Source: Brenneria izbisi (GTDB lineage: Bacteria; Pseudomonadota; Gammaproteobacteria; Enterobacterales; Enterobacteriaceae). From it: a stretch of 64,000 bases of DNA. The stretch spans positions 44,472-108,471 of the forward strand of contig NZ_JAMPJU010000013.1 in NCBI RefSeq assembly GCF_025840185.1. Reading direction: 5' to 3'. This document shows, piece after piece, positions 54,327-63,773 of this stretch (position 1 is its first letter; every line of letters begins with the position of its first letter). Position numbers and translations under genes: made by a program. The notes beneath the pieces are model-generated. The model saw only the letters and a program-made list of their open reading frames with translations. It ran no database searches and was not told where the DNA came from.

Positions 54327-55766
54327 ATGTCATCCCCGATCCGTATTGAAGAAGATCTGTTAGGCACCCGTGAAGTTCCCGCTGATGCGTATTATGGTAT
54401 CCATACGCTGCGCGCCATTGAAAACTTTTATATCAGCAACCAGACCATCAGCGATATTCCAGAGTTTGTCCGCGCCATGGTGATGGTAAAAAAAGCGGCG
54501 GCGCTGGCGAATCGACAACTGCAAACCATTCCGCGCAACATTGCCGATGTCATTATTCAGGCCTGCGATGAAGTGCTGAATAACGGCAAATGTCTGGATC
54601 AGTTTCCTGTGGATGTCTATCAAGGGGGCGCAGGCACGTCGGTTAATATGAACACCAACGAGGTGCTGGCGAATATCGGTCTGGAATTGATGGGACATCA
54701 GAAAGGCGAATATCAGTACCTCAATCCAAACGACCATTTGAATAAATGTCAGTCCACCAATGACGCCTACCCCACCGGTTTCCGGCTGGCGGTGTACAGT
54801 TCCATACTGAAGCTGATGGAAGCGATCACCCAGTTGGGTAATGGGTTTGAGCGTAAGGCGCAGGAATTTGAAACGATCCTGAAAATGGGCCGCACCCAGT
54901 TGCAGGATGCGGTGCCGATGACGCTGGGCCAGGAATTTCACGCCTTCAACGTGCTGCTGAAAGAAGAGAACAAGAACCTGCTGCGTACCGCGGAACTGCT
55001 GTTGGAAGTAAATCTGGGCGCCACCGCCATCGGGACGCGCCTGAACACCCCGGATGAATATCAGCATCTGGCGGTACAGTTTCTGGCGCAAGTCAGCGGT
55101 TTGCCGTGCGTACCGGCTGAAGACCTGATCGAAGCAACCTCCGACTGCGGCGCCTACGTGATGGTGCACAGCGCGCTTAAGCGTGTCGCCGTAAAACTAT
55201 CGAAAATCTGTCATGATCTGCGGTTGCTGTCTTCCGGTCCGCGCGCCGGTTTGAACGAAATCAATCTGCCGGAGTTGCAGGCTGGCTCTTCCATTATGCC
55301 GGCGAAGGTTAACCCGGTGGTGCCGGAAGTGGTCAATCAGGTGTGCTTCAAGGTTATTGGTAATGACACCTGCGTGACGATGGCGGCAGAAGCCGGTCAG
55401 CTACAGTTAAACGTGATGGAACCGGTGATTGGACAGGCGATGTTTGAATCCATCCAGATCCTGTCTAATGCGTGTTACAACCTGCTGGAAAAATGCGTTG
55501 ATGGCATTACCGCCAACAAAGAAGTGTGTGAGGCGTATGTCTTCAACTCCATCGGTATCGTGACCTATCTGAACCCATTTATCGGCCACCATAATGGCGA
55601 TATCGTCGGGAAAATCTGCGCTGAAACCGGCAAGAGCGTGCGTGAAGTGGTACTGGAGCGCGGCCTGCTGACGGAAGCGGAACTGGATGATATTTTCTCT
55701 ATCCAAAACCTGATGCATCCGGCCTACAAAGCCAAACGCTACACCGACGAAGCAGAATCCGTGTAA
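54327..55766 (+). CDS. aspA: Aspartate ammonia-lyase
   Basis: Reversibly deaminates L-aspartate to fumarate and ammonia, feeding anaerobic fumarate respiration. It has 479 residues. The superfamily signature [11 protein letters not shown] occupies residues 320-330, including the catalytic Ser; [16 protein letters not shown] and [17 protein letters not shown] are the other conserved regions. AAAGGAATAAG precedes the ATG. E. coli aspA sits next to dcuA and groL; here it lies between a LysR gene and a peptide-type importer. No frdABCD or dcuA is visible in the window. Confidence 0.95.
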   Translation: MSSPIRIEEDLLGTREVPADAYYGIHTLRAIENFYISNQTISDIPEFVRAMVMVKKAAALANRQLQTIPRNIADVIIQACDEVLNNGKCLDQFPVDVYQGGAGTSVNMNTNEVLANIGLELMGHQKGEYQYLNPNDHLNKCQSTNDAYPTGFRLAVYSSILKLMEAITQLGNGFERKAQEFETILKMGRTQLQDAVPMTLGQEFHAFNVLLKEENKNLLRTAELLLEVNLGATAIGTRLNTPDEYQHLAVQFLAQVSGLPCVPAEDLIEATSDCGAYVMVHSALKRVAVKLSKICHDLRLLSSGPRAGLNEINLPELQAGSSIMPAKVNPVVPEVVNQVCFKVIGNDTCVTMAAEAGQLQLNVMEPVIGQAMFESIQILSNACYNLLEKCVDGITANKEVCEAYVFNSIGIVTYLNPFIGHHNGDIVGKICAETGKSVREVVLERGLLTEAELDDIFSIQNLMHPAYKAKRYTDEAESV

Positions 55767-55790
55767 TCGCCTTCCGCTTCATTACCACTC

Positions 55791-55819
55791 AGGCACAGGG
55801 GCAGACGCATCCTGTGCCT
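55791..55819 (+). terminator. Terminator of aspA
   Basis: AGGCACAGG and CCTGTGCCT form a perfect 9-bp stem with an 11-nt loop, 25 nt after the aspA stop; a weak T-rich stretch follows. Confidence 0.55.
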
Positions 55820-56300
55820 TCACTCATTAACCTCCACTGATTAGCCTTCACTTCTGCTGTTTTCAGCCCATGTTCCATGACAGGGCAGCGGCGCAATATT
55901 GCGGTGCGCCGGCAACTGACACATCTACAACACCTAACTGGCTCTGTTCAGATGATAAATTGTATTCATACAGTAAAAAACGCCGTCACTATAATGATAA
56001 TGACGAAAATATAAGAGGATATTATGGGAAATATTCAATCTTGCCGCGGCAAATGGTTATGCCTTATTCAAGCTGATAACTAACGGCAAGAAAATGAATT
56101 TAATCAGAGCATGAGAGGCGTAATGAAAATACAAAACAGGATTATTTAACAATATATTCCACCCTGATCGGGATGATTATATTCAGTCTCATGAGGGTTT
56201 AATTCACGCCTGACTTTTTTAAACCAAACGGGCCGAACCGTCCTATTCAGAAATCTACGCTGACCTTGCCGATAAACGCGTCAATTAACAGGAAACCACC
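55820..56300. other. Intergenic region between aspA and the peptide-type importer
   Basis: About 480 nt, AT-rich. Apart from the 19-codon frame at 56024 I see no gene. The importer promoter should be near its right end; no clear operator recognised. Confidence 0.4.
56024..56083 (+). CDS. Very small ORF (19 aa)
   Basis: MGNIQSCRGKWLCLIQADN, preceded by AAGAGGATATT, a well-spaced ribosome site. It lies alone between aspA and the ABC importer and could be a leader peptide. Chance occurrence is quite possible. Confidence 0.25.
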   Translation: MGNIQSCRGKWLCLIQADN

Positions 56301-57959
56301 ATGCTGAAATATACTCTATCTTCCCGTAAATTTATGCTCGCCAGCGCCATTGGCGCGTTAACGCTTTATGGTTCTCTGGCACAGGCATCCACGTTGCGTA
56401 TTGCCATGACAGCCGCCGATATTCCACTCACGCTGGGACAACCGGATCAGGGGTTTGAAGGCAACCGCTTTACCGGGATCCCTTTATATGATGCGTTGGT
56501 TGAATGGGATCTCTCTCAGGGAGAAAAACCAAGCGGTCTGGTGCCCGGTCTTGCCAGTGAATGGCATATTGATCCCGCCAATCAAAGCCGGTGGATCTTC
56601 AAACTGCGTCAAGGCGTAAAATTTCATGACGGCTCGGCGGTGAATGCCGACGCCATCGTCTGGAATGTGGCGAAGGTGCTGGATAAAACGGCGCCGCAGT
56701 ACGCGCCGGGGCAAATCGGTAATACTCTTTCACGTATGCCAACCCTGAAAAGCGCTGAGAAAATTGATGATTACACCGTCGCGTTGACCACCACCGAACC
56801 CGATGCCCTGCTGCCCTATAACCTCACCAATCTGTTTATTGTTTCTCCGGTCGCCTGGCAAAAAATGTACGATGCGGTGCCAACTTCGGTAAGCGATGTC
56901 GCCGAACGCAGCCAGCGCGCCTGGACCGACTTTGCCGCCCACGCCGTGGGAAGCGGCCCGTTCGAACTGGAAAAACTGGTTCCGCGTCAACAACTCATCC
57001 TGAAAAAAAATCCCCATTACTGGAACAAAGATCGCATTCCGCGCGTTGATAAAGTGGTGCTGATCCCGCTTCCTGAAGCGAATGCCCGTACCGCCGCGCT
57101 CCTGTCGAAACAGGTGGACTGGATTGAAGCCCCGGCCCCTGACGCGGTTGATCAAATCAAATCTCAGGGCTTTAAGATTTATGCCAATACGCAGCCGCAC
57201 CTCTGGCCGTGGCAGTTCTCTTTCCTGGAAGGTTCGCCGTGGAAGGACATTCGCGTACGCAAGGCCGCCAACCTGTGTCTGAACCGCAGCGAGTTAAAAA
57301 GCTATCTCGGCGGATACATGAAGGAAGCCACCGGCGTCTACGAGAGCGACAACCCGTGGTACGGCAAGCCGTCATTCCAGATTAAATACGACCCGGATAC
57401 CGCACGCAAACTGATGACTGAAGCCGGTTATAGCGCCGGTAAACCGCTGCGCGTCACGGTGGCGACATCCGCATCCGGCTCCGGGCAGATGCAACCGCTG
57501 CCAATGAACGAATATATTCAGCAAAGCCTGAAAAGCTGTTTCTTCAATGTGGACATCAAAGTCAACGAATGGAACACGCTGTTCACCAACTGGCGTTTAG
57601 GCGCGAAAGATCCCGCCTCACAAGGGGTGGATGCCATCAACGTGAGCGCCGCCGTCGCGGACCCATATTTCGGCATGATTCGTTTCTCAACCGCCAAAGC
57701 GTTTCCGCCGGTTGCCACCAACTGGGGTTACTTCTCCACGCCGGAAACCGAAAGACTCGCCAACAAGGTGAAACATGCTTTTACCCCGGCGGAGATGGAT
57801 AGCGCGACGGCGGAGTTGCATGAAGCCGTGATGAATGAGGTGCCGTTCCTGTTTGTGGCGCATGACGTTGGACCGCGCGCCATTTCACCGGCGGTAACCG
57901 GCGTGGTGCAACCGCAAAGCTGGTTCATCGATCTGGCGTTGGTCAGCAAAAAAGAGTAA
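56301..57959 (+). CDS. Peptide-type ABC substrate-binding protein (SBP family 5)
   Basis: Periplasmic binding protein of 552 residues with signal peptide MLKYTLSSRKFMLASAIGALTLYGSLAQA. Conserved SBP_bac_5 segments: FTGIPLYDALVEWD, SEWHIDPANQSRWIFKLRQGVKFHDGSAVNADAIVWNV, VGSGPFELEKLVP and FSFLEGSPWKDIRVRKAANLCLNRSEL. The ligand is unknown; the family includes peptide, glutathione and opine binders. First of five co-directional importer genes. Confidence 0.87.
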   Translation: MLKYTLSSRKFMLASAIGALTLYGSLAQASTLRIAMTAADIPLTLGQPDQGFEGNRFTGIPLYDALVEWDLSQGEKPSGLVPGLASEWHIDPANQSRWIFKLRQGVKFHDGSAVNADAIVWNVAKVLDKTAPQYAPGQIGNTLSRMPTLKSAEKIDDYTVALTTTEPDALLPYNLTNLFIVSPVAWQKMYDAVPTSVSDVAERSQRAWTDFAAHAVGSGPFELEKLVPRQQLILKKNPHYWNKDRIPRVDKVVLIPLPEANARTAALLSKQVDWIEAPAPDAVDQIKSQGFKIYANTQPHLWPWQFSFLEGSPWKDIRVRKAANLCLNRSELKSYLGGYMKEATGVYESDNPWYGKPSFQIKYDPDTARKLMTEAGYSAGKPLRVTVATSASGSGQMQPLPMNEYIQQSLKSCFFNVDIKVNEWNTLFTNWRLGAKDPASQGVDAINVSAAVADPYFGMIRFSTAKAFPPVATNWGYFSTPETERLANKVKHAFTPAEMDSATAELHEAVMNEVPFLFVAHDVGPRAISPAVTGVVQPQSWFIDLALVSKKE

Positions 57960-57979
57960 CCGACGATCACGGAGGGAGC

Positions 57980-58933
57980 ATGCTCACCACCCTTTTTTAC
58001 CGTATTTTACTGGCGATCCCCACGATGCTTGGCGTGGCCGTAGTCTGCTTTCTGCTGGTGCAGATAGCGCCCGGCGATCCGCTGGTATCAGTGATGCCGC
58101 CAGATGCCTCCGAATCGCTGCGCCAATCGCTGATGCAGGCTTACGGCTTCGACAAACCGCTGCCGATCCAGTTTCTGCATTGGCTGTGGCGAGCAATGCA
58201 GGGCGATTTGGGCATGTCGGTCGCAACCGGGCGGCCCGTCATTTCCGAAGTCATGACCGCAGTGACCTATTCTCTGCGTCTGGCGCTGCTGGCCACCAGC
58301 ATCGGCTTTCTGCTCGGCAGTCTGTTTGGGTTTGTCGCGGGCTATTTCCGTAACAGCATGATTGATCGCCTGGCTTCGCTGTTATCGGTATTTGGCGTCA
58401 GCGTGCCGCATTACTGGTTGGGAATGCTGCTGGTTATCGTTTTCTGCGTGAAGTTCGCCTTGTTGCCCGCCACTGGCGGCGGGCCGATTGGCGAAACCGC
58501 CTGGAGGTGGGATTGGGCGCATTTGCAATTTATGTTGCTGCCCGCCATCACCTTGTCGGTGATCCCAACTGGCATCATCGCCCGTACCGTGCGTTCGCAG
58601 GTGGCCGATATTTTAAGTCAGGAGTTCATCATCGGATTGCGGGCCAGGGGATTAACTGAATGCCGTATTTTTCTGCATGTGGTGAAAAATGCCGCGCCCA
58701 CCGCGCTGGCGGTGATGGGGTTGCAGGTAGGTTACCTGATGGGCGGCTCCATTCTGGTAGAGACGGTGTTCTCCTGGCCCGGTACGGGCCTGCTGTTGAA
58801 CACCGCCATTTTTCAACGCGATTTGCCGTTACTGCAAGGCACCATCTGGGTACTGGCGTTGTTCTTTGTGTTGCTCAATCTGCTGGTAGACGTATTGCAG
58901 ACCGCACTCGACCCGCGCATTAAAAGGAGCTAA
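57980..58933 (+). CDS. Peptide-type ABC permease, DppB class
   Basis: Inner-membrane permease of 317 residues. ILLAIPTMLGVAVVCFLLVQIAPGDPL is TM1 with the PGDP motif; the EAA loop is ARGLTECRIFLHVVKNAAP; GYLMGGSILVETVFSWPGTGLLLNTAIFQRDLPLLQG is the C-terminal signature. GGAGGGAGC precedes the ATG, 20 nt after the binding-protein gene. Confidence 0.9.
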   Translation: MLTTLFYRILLAIPTMLGVAVVCFLLVQIAPGDPLVSVMPPDASESLRQSLMQAYGFDKPLPIQFLHWLWRAMQGDLGMSVATGRPVISEVMTAVTYSLRLALLATSIGFLLGSLFGFVAGYFRNSMIDRLASLLSVFGVSVPHYWLGMLLVIVFCVKFALLPATGGGPIGETAWRWDWAHLQFMLLPAITLSVIPTGIIARTVRSQVADILSQEFIIGLRARGLTECRIFLHVVKNAAPTALAVMGLQVGYLMGGSILVETVFSWPGTGLLLNTAIFQRDLPLLQGTIWVLALFFVLLNLLVDVLQTALDPRIKRS

Positions 58934-58935
58934 CC

Positions 58936-59817
58936 ATGGTGGATGTTATCCCGCCCAAACAACTGGCCCCGCCTGCCAGCCGGGGCTATTGGATCAGCGT
59001 GTTGCTCCGTTTGCTACGTGACCCGACAGGCGTGGTAGTGGGCGTAATTATCCTGTTCCTGCTGTTGCTGGCGATATTCGGCCCGTGGCTGATAGTGAAA
59101 GATCCGTACCAGACATCCATGTTTATGCGGCTTAAACCCATTGGCACGCAGGGGTTCGTGCTGGGTTCCGACGAACTGGGACGCGACATGCTTTCAAGGC
59201 TGATCCTGGGCACTCGCCTGTCGCTGTTCATGGGGATTGTTCCGGTGGTATTCGCTTTCTTTATTGGCGGCACGATAGGCATTATCGCAGGCTATGCGGG
59301 CGGATGGGTAAACTCGCTCATTATGCGCACCATCGATATTTTCTACGCTTTTCCTTCCGTGCTGCTGGCGATAGCGTTATCCGGCGCGATGGGGGCTGGC
59401 GTGGGGAACGCCTTGCTTTCTCTGACGCTGGTTTTTGTTCCGCAGGTGGCGCGTATTGCCGAAAGCGTCACCGCCCAGATAAGGCACATGGACTATATCG
59501 ATGCGGCGCGCGCCACTGGCGCCGGCGCCTTCACGATTATTCGCGTACAGGTACTGGGTAATGTGCTGGGGCCGGTGTTTGTCTTCTCCACCGGGCTTAT
59601 CTCGGTATGCATGATCCTTGCCTCCGGGCTCTCGTTTCTCGGCTTAGGGGTTCGTCCCCCGGAGCCGGAGTGGGGCCTGATGCTCAACACCTTGCGCACC
59701 GCAATCTATACCCAACCCTGGGTGGCGGCCTTGCCGGGACTGATGATATTCATCACCTCCATCTCCTTTAACATTCTTGCGGATCGTTTACGCGCCGCAA
59801 TGTCGATCAAGGAGTAA
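58936..59817 (+). CDS. Peptide-type ABC permease, DppC class
   Basis: Inner-membrane permease of 293 residues. GFVLGSDELGRDMLSRLILGTRLSLFMGIVPV and YAFPSVLLAIALSGAMGAGVGNALLSL are DppC hallmarks; the EAA loop is AARATGAGAFTIIRVQVLGNVLGPV. It starts 2 nt after the DppB-class gene and pairs with that permease. Confidence 0.9.
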   Translation: MVDVIPPKQLAPPASRGYWISVLLRLLRDPTGVVVGVIILFLLLLAIFGPWLIVKDPYQTSMFMRLKPIGTQGFVLGSDELGRDMLSRLILGTRLSLFMGIVPVVFAFFIGGTIGIIAGYAGGWVNSLIMRTIDIFYAFPSVLLAIALSGAMGAGVGNALLSLTLVFVPQVARIAESVTAQIRHMDYIDAARATGAGAFTIIRVQVLGNVLGPVFVFSTGLISVCMILASGLSFLGLGVRPPEPEWGLMLNTLRTAIYTQPWVAALPGLMIFITSISFNILADRLRAAMSIKE

Positions 59818-59820
59818 CCG

Positions 59821-60867
59821 ATGCAACCCTTTGAGAATATCGATGTGGGCGGCCCCGCGCAGCCGCTGCTTAAAGTAAATCAACTGCGGAAGTATTTCCC
59901 GGTACGCAACGGCAAACAGCGGGCCGTCGTGCAGGCGGTGGATGACGTCAGTTTTGAGGTCAAAAAAGGCGAAACGCTGGGCGTGGTGGGCGAGTCCGGT
60001 TGCGGAAAATCCACCACGGCGCGCCTGCTAATGCAACTGCTCGCTCAGGACAGCGGCGAACTGATTTTTGATGGTATTGGCGTAGGATCTTCCCGCTTGC
60101 CGATGAAAGCGTACCGCCGTCAGGTACAGATGGTGTTTCAGGACAGCTACGCCTCGCTCAACCCGCGGATGACCATGCAAGAGAGCATCGCTTTCGGCCA
60201 GCGCGTACATGGCATCGATGCGGCGCAGGCTGAGGTGTATGCGCATTATCTGCTGGCGCATGTGGGGCTTGAACCGGCGCGTTTCGCCCATCGTTATCCC
60301 CACGAGTTATCCGGCGGTCAGCGTCAGCGCGTGAATATTGCCCGTGCGCTGGCGATGAAACCCCGGCTGGTTATTCTGGACGAAGCCGTGTCAGCGCTGG
60401 ATAAATCCGTCGAGGCGCAGGTGTTGCAACTACTGCTGGATTTGAAGCGCGAGCTCGATCTCACCTATGTGTTTATCAGCCATGACCTGCATGTGGTGCG
60501 CTATCTCTCGGATCGCATACTGGTGATGTATCTCGGCGAAGTGGTGGAAATTGGCCCGGCAGAAAACCTGTTTACCGATGCGAAACATCCTTACACCCAG
60601 GCGCTGCTGCACTCGATGCCCTCCATGGACCCGGAAAATCGCACCCTAACCTCACCGCTTTACGGCGACCCGCCCAGCCCGATTTCACCACCAACAGGTT
60701 GCCGTTTTCATACCCGTTGCCCACAAGCGAAAGCCGTTTGCACGCAGGTGAAACCGCAACTCCTGACGGTTGGCGAAAACCACAGCAGCCGGTGTCTGAT
60801 GGCGCAACCGGACTCACTCTGGCATACCGGCGATATTGCGATTCAGGAGGTAAACCATGTCGTATGA
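59821..60867 (+). CDS. Peptide-type ABC ATP-binding protein, OppF/DppF class
   Basis: ATPase of 348 residues. Walker [17 protein letters not shown]-loop [13 protein letters not shown], signature [16 protein letters not shown], Walker [16 protein letters not shown] and switch His FISHDLHVV. The C-terminal oligopeptide domain [15 protein letters not shown] carries the cysteines of this class. The gene overlaps the next ATPase by 11 nt. Confidence 0.9.
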   Translation: MQPFENIDVGGPAQPLLKVNQLRKYFPVRNGKQRAVVQAVDDVSFEVKKGETLGVVGESGCGKSTTARLLMQLLAQDSGELIFDGIGVGSSRLPMKAYRRQVQMVFQDSYASLNPRMTMQESIAFGQRVHGIDAAQAEVYAHYLLAHVGLEPARFAHRYPHELSGGQRQRVNIARALAMKPRLVILDEAVSALDKSVEAQVLQLLLDLKRELDLTYVFISHDLHVVRYLSDRILVMYLGEVVEIGPAENLFTDAKHPYTQALLHSMPSMDPENRTLTSPLYGDPPSPISPPTGCRFHTRCPQAKAVCTQVKPQLLTVGENHSSRCLMAQPDSLWHTGDIAIQEVNHVV

Positions 60868-61858
60868 ACCCCTGGTAAAACTTGACGATTTACATGTCCG
60901 TTTCCGCCGGGACAAACAGACCATCGAAGCGGTGAACGGCGTATCTTTCGAGGTGAAGCGCGGGGAAGTCATGGCATTGATCGGTGAATCCGGCTCCGGC
61001 AAAAGCGTGACGCTGCGCGCCATCATGCGGCTTCATCCGCCGCGGCACACCACCATGAGCGGCTCGATTACGGTCGGGGGCGAAGATGTGTTAACGATGT
61101 CTTCCCCGGCGCTGCAACGTTTTCGTGGGGCAAAAACCGCGATGATTTTTCAGGAACCGCTGCTGGCGTTCGACCCGGTATACACCGTCGGGCAGCAGAT
61201 TATTGAAGGGCTGCGCCGCCATGAAAAGCTATCGTACCAAGATGCCCGCCAGCGAGCGCTGGAAGCGCTGCGCCAGGTTCGAATCCCCAGCCCGGAACAG
61301 CGTCTGGATGCCTATCCCCATGAAATGTCCGGTGGGATGCGTCAGCGGGCGATGATCGCCCTGGCCCTCTCCTGCCAGCCTTCGTTATTGCTGGCTGATG
61401 AACCGACCACCGCGCTGGACGCCACCGTACAAATTCAGATCCTGATCCTGCTCCGGGAACAGCAACAGGCGCTTGGACTATCGATCATCTTCGTGACACA
61501 CGATATTGGCGCCGCGGTCGAAATTGCCGATCGTGTGGCGGTCATGTACGCCGGACGGATTGTGGAAGAGGCTTCTCTGCGTGAGATTATGTCCCATCCG
61601 CGTCATCCCTATACGCAGGTTCTGCTCGGCAGCCGTCCGCAAGGCGGCCTGAAAAAAGGCGATGTGCTGCATTGTATTCCGGGCTCGCCGCCGGATCTCT
61701 CGCAACTACCGCCCGGCTGCGCATTCGCGCCACGTTGCCCGCACGCAACCCAGGTATGCAGCCAGTCGGCGCCGGTCATTGAAACAGTGGCGGAGCGCCA
61801 CGGGGTCAGTTGTCATCACTGGCGCTCATTACCATTGCCTGCATCCGCTGTAGCCTGA
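60857..61858 (+). CDS. Peptide-type ABC ATP-binding protein, OppD/DppD class
   Basis: ATPase of 333 residues completing the importer. Walker A GESGSGKSVTLRAIM, Q-loop IFQEPLLAFDPV, signature MSGGMRQRAMIALALS, Walker B LLADEPTTALDATV and switch His FVTHDIGAA; GCAFAPRCPHATQVC near the C-terminus. In most dpp/opp operons the D gene precedes F; here the order is reversed (SBP, B, C, F, D). Confidence 0.9.
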   Translation: MSYEPLVKLDDLHVRFRRDKQTIEAVNGVSFEVKRGEVMALIGESGSGKSVTLRAIMRLHPPRHTTMSGSITVGGEDVLTMSSPALQRFRGAKTAMIFQEPLLAFDPVYTVGQQIIEGLRRHEKLSYQDARQRALEALRQVRIPSPEQRLDAYPHEMSGGMRQRAMIALALSCQPSLLLADEPTTALDATVQIQILILLREQQQALGLSIIFVTHDIGAAVEIADRVAVMYAGRIVEEASLREIMSHPRHPYTQVLLGSRPQGGLKKGDVLHCIPGSPPDLSQLPPGCAFAPRCPHATQVCSQSAPVIETVAERHGVSCHHWRSLPLPASAVA

Positions 61859-61888
61859 CTTTTCTGCCTCGCCATGTTGCCGCCAGGC

Positions 61889-63352
61889 TCACATTTGTTG
61901 CAATTGCGCCATCAGCGTCTCCACGCCTGGCGCAATATTCTCCGGCGCGATGGCGTGAAAACCCATCCTGAAAAAATTCTCCGGCGGCACATCGTCAAGA
62001 AAATGACGCGCGCCGGGCTCAATCAACACGCCCGCATGGGCCGCACGCCAGGTCAGATTCTGCGTATTGATTCTTGACGGGGTTTGCAACCAAAACGCGT
62101 TGGCATGTTCGCTGCCGGCAATCGTCTGACATTCCGGCAAATACCGATTCAGCGCCTTGCTAAGGCTCTCCCAGCGGCGCGCGGAATCATCATGATAACG
62201 ACGCAGGTGGGTTTCGTAATATCCCTGCGCCAGAAAATGCGCCATCTGATACTGAATATTGGCTGGCGGATGGCGATACATCAAACGGCGCAAAGCCCGC
62301 GCCTCATCGATCAGTTCCGGGTCCGCCACCATAAAACCAAGGCGCAGACCGGGAGAAAGCGCTTTCGACAGACTGCTGATGTAAATTACCCGCCCATTAC
62401 GGTCGCTCGCTTTTAACGCGGGCGGCGGGTTACCGGTAAAATTACTTTCCGAATCATAATCATCTTCGATAATGACCGCATCCTGCTGCACAGCGTGCCT
62501 GAGAAGCTGGCTACGACGCGACGGACTCAGGGTGACGCCAGTCGGCACCTGATGGCCCGGCGTCACATAGTAGTAATCACAACGCTGAGACTCATCAATC
62601 ACAATGCCTTGTTCATCCACCGCATGGGGAACAATATCCACCTCGTTCAACATAAACGTATTGATGGCCTCGCGAAAACCGGGGTTTTCCACCCCCACGC
62701 GGCTCTCTGTGGACAACAGCAAACGGGTCAATAAATAAAGCGCATTCTGGGAACCGAGCGTAATCAGGATCTCATCCGGCCCGGCGACAATGCCGCGTTT
62801 AGGCAACACGCGGGTACGGATTTGCTCAATCAGCATCGGCACATCCTGATCAACATGATCCACCACCCAACACTGGTCACGCATACCGCTGTTAAGCCAG
62901 TTTGATGTGGCGCGCCACTGACTCACCGGAAACTGACGGGTATCCGGCTGACCGTAAATAAATGGATAGCGGTAATTCATCCAGCGAGCAGGCTTGAGGA
63001 TAGCCGACGCTTCACTGGGGGTCATTTTCAGCCGATTGTTCCATTGCGGGGCGTTGACGCGATCTTGCGGTGCATCAGGAGGGGCCAGATAATCCCGCTG
63101 CTGATAATCGGGATGCAAAAAGTAGCCGCTACGCGGACGACTGACCAGATACCCTTCGTGCACCAGCCCTTCAAAAACCAGCGCCGTGGTATTACGTGAC
63201 ACATTTAACTGCGCGGCCAGTTGACGGCATGAAGGGAGCGGCTCATTAGCCGGAAAAACGCCAGCCAGAATAGCATCCATCAATGATTCACGGAGTTGTT
63301 CCTGCAATCCGCGTTGCTTGTCAAACTCCACATGCAAGTAATGACGATTCAT
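61889..63352 (-). CDS. MocR/PdxR-type regulator (GntR HTH fused to aminotransferase domain)
   Basis: 487 residues from MNRHYLHVEFDKQ, with GAGGG before the ATG; the frame opens at 63496 but the extra 48 residues are atypical. The N-terminal winged HTH is LRESLMDAILAGVFPANEPLPSCRQLAAQLNVSRNTTALVFEGLVHEGYLVSRPRSGYFL. A class I aminotransferase fold follows with YYVTPGHQVPTGVTLS, IIEDDYDSE and the PLP lysine in YISSLSKALSPGLRLGFM. Relatives use PLP or an adduct as effector. Convergent with the importer, whose control is a plausible role. Confidence 0.88.
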   Translation of the reverse strand: MNRHYLHVEFDKQRGLQEQLRESLMDAILAGVFPANEPLPSCRQLAAQLNVSRNTTALVFEGLVHEGYLVSRPRSGYFLHPDYQQRDYLAPPDAPQDRVNAPQWNNRLKMTPSEASAILKPARWMNYRYPFIYGQPDTRQFPVSQWRATSNWLNSGMRDQCWVVDHVDQDVPMLIEQIRTRVLPKRGIVAGPDEILITLGSQNALYLLTRLLLSTESRVGVENPGFREAINTFMLNEVDIVPHAVDEQGIVIDESQRCDYYYVTPGHQVPTGVTLSPSRRSQLLRHAVQQDAVIIEDDYDSESNFTGNPPPALKASDRNGRVIYISSLSKALSPGLRLGFMVADPELIDEARALRRLMYRHPPANIQYQMAHFLAQGYYETHLRRYHDDSARRWESLSKALNRYLPECQTIAGSEHANAFWLQTPSRINTQNLTWRAAHAGVLIEPGARHFLDDVPPENFFRMGFHAIAPENIAPGVETLMAQLQQM

Positions 63353-63712
63353 TCGCAGCCCTCTTCGTAAAAACCACGACGAATAGCCTGCAAATGCCGT
63401 ACCACACCGCACCAGAAGCTGAATTGCGGACAGTCGATTTTCCCCGCTATTGGAGCAGCAGAGTGCCAATTGAACAACAGGGTGCCAACAGTGCAAAAAG
63501 GGAAACGGCGTAAAGTTCCAGGCGGAGTGGTGCTGGAACAGTTAACGGCGATATACACATGGGTCGACAGTGTAGATATAATTTTTTAATTCAATTTTTA
63601 AGAAAATTATAGATTGTTATTTTTATTAAAAAATAGCTTAAATATAATTTCCATATTTAAAATGTTACTAAAACAGGTGTACTTACACTGATGTTAATGG
63701 ACGATTATGGGC
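63353..63712. other. Intergenic region upstream of the MocR gene
   Basis: About 360 nt, the last half very AT-rich. It should hold the MocR-gene promoter; no gene or strong operator recognised. Confidence 0.4.
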
Positions 63713-63738
63713 ATAAAAAAGCTACCCTGAGGTGGCTT
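63713..63738 (-). terminator. Terminator downstream of the tRNA-Leu remnant
   Basis: On the minus strand AAGCCACC pairs with GGTAGCTT (one mismatch) around TCAG and runs into six T. It lies 14-39 nt beyond the tRNA CCA end, where a tRNA gene's terminator belongs. Confidence 0.65.
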
Positions 63739-63751
63739 GATTTTCATACTA

Positions 63752-63773
63752 TGGTGCGAAGGCCGGACTCGAA
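63752..63773 (-). other. Displaced 3' end of tRNA-Leu (leuX type), probable attachment site
   Basis: The minus strand carries 22 nt equal to the 3' end of E. coli leuX (T-arm half through ...TTCGCACCA), lacking one G in the acceptor strand. The rest of the tRNA is absent: AT-rich DNA replaces it at 63774 and beyond. leuX is a common integrase target in enterobacteria, and integration leaves such a duplicated 3' fragment at the far junction. Confidence 0.7.
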
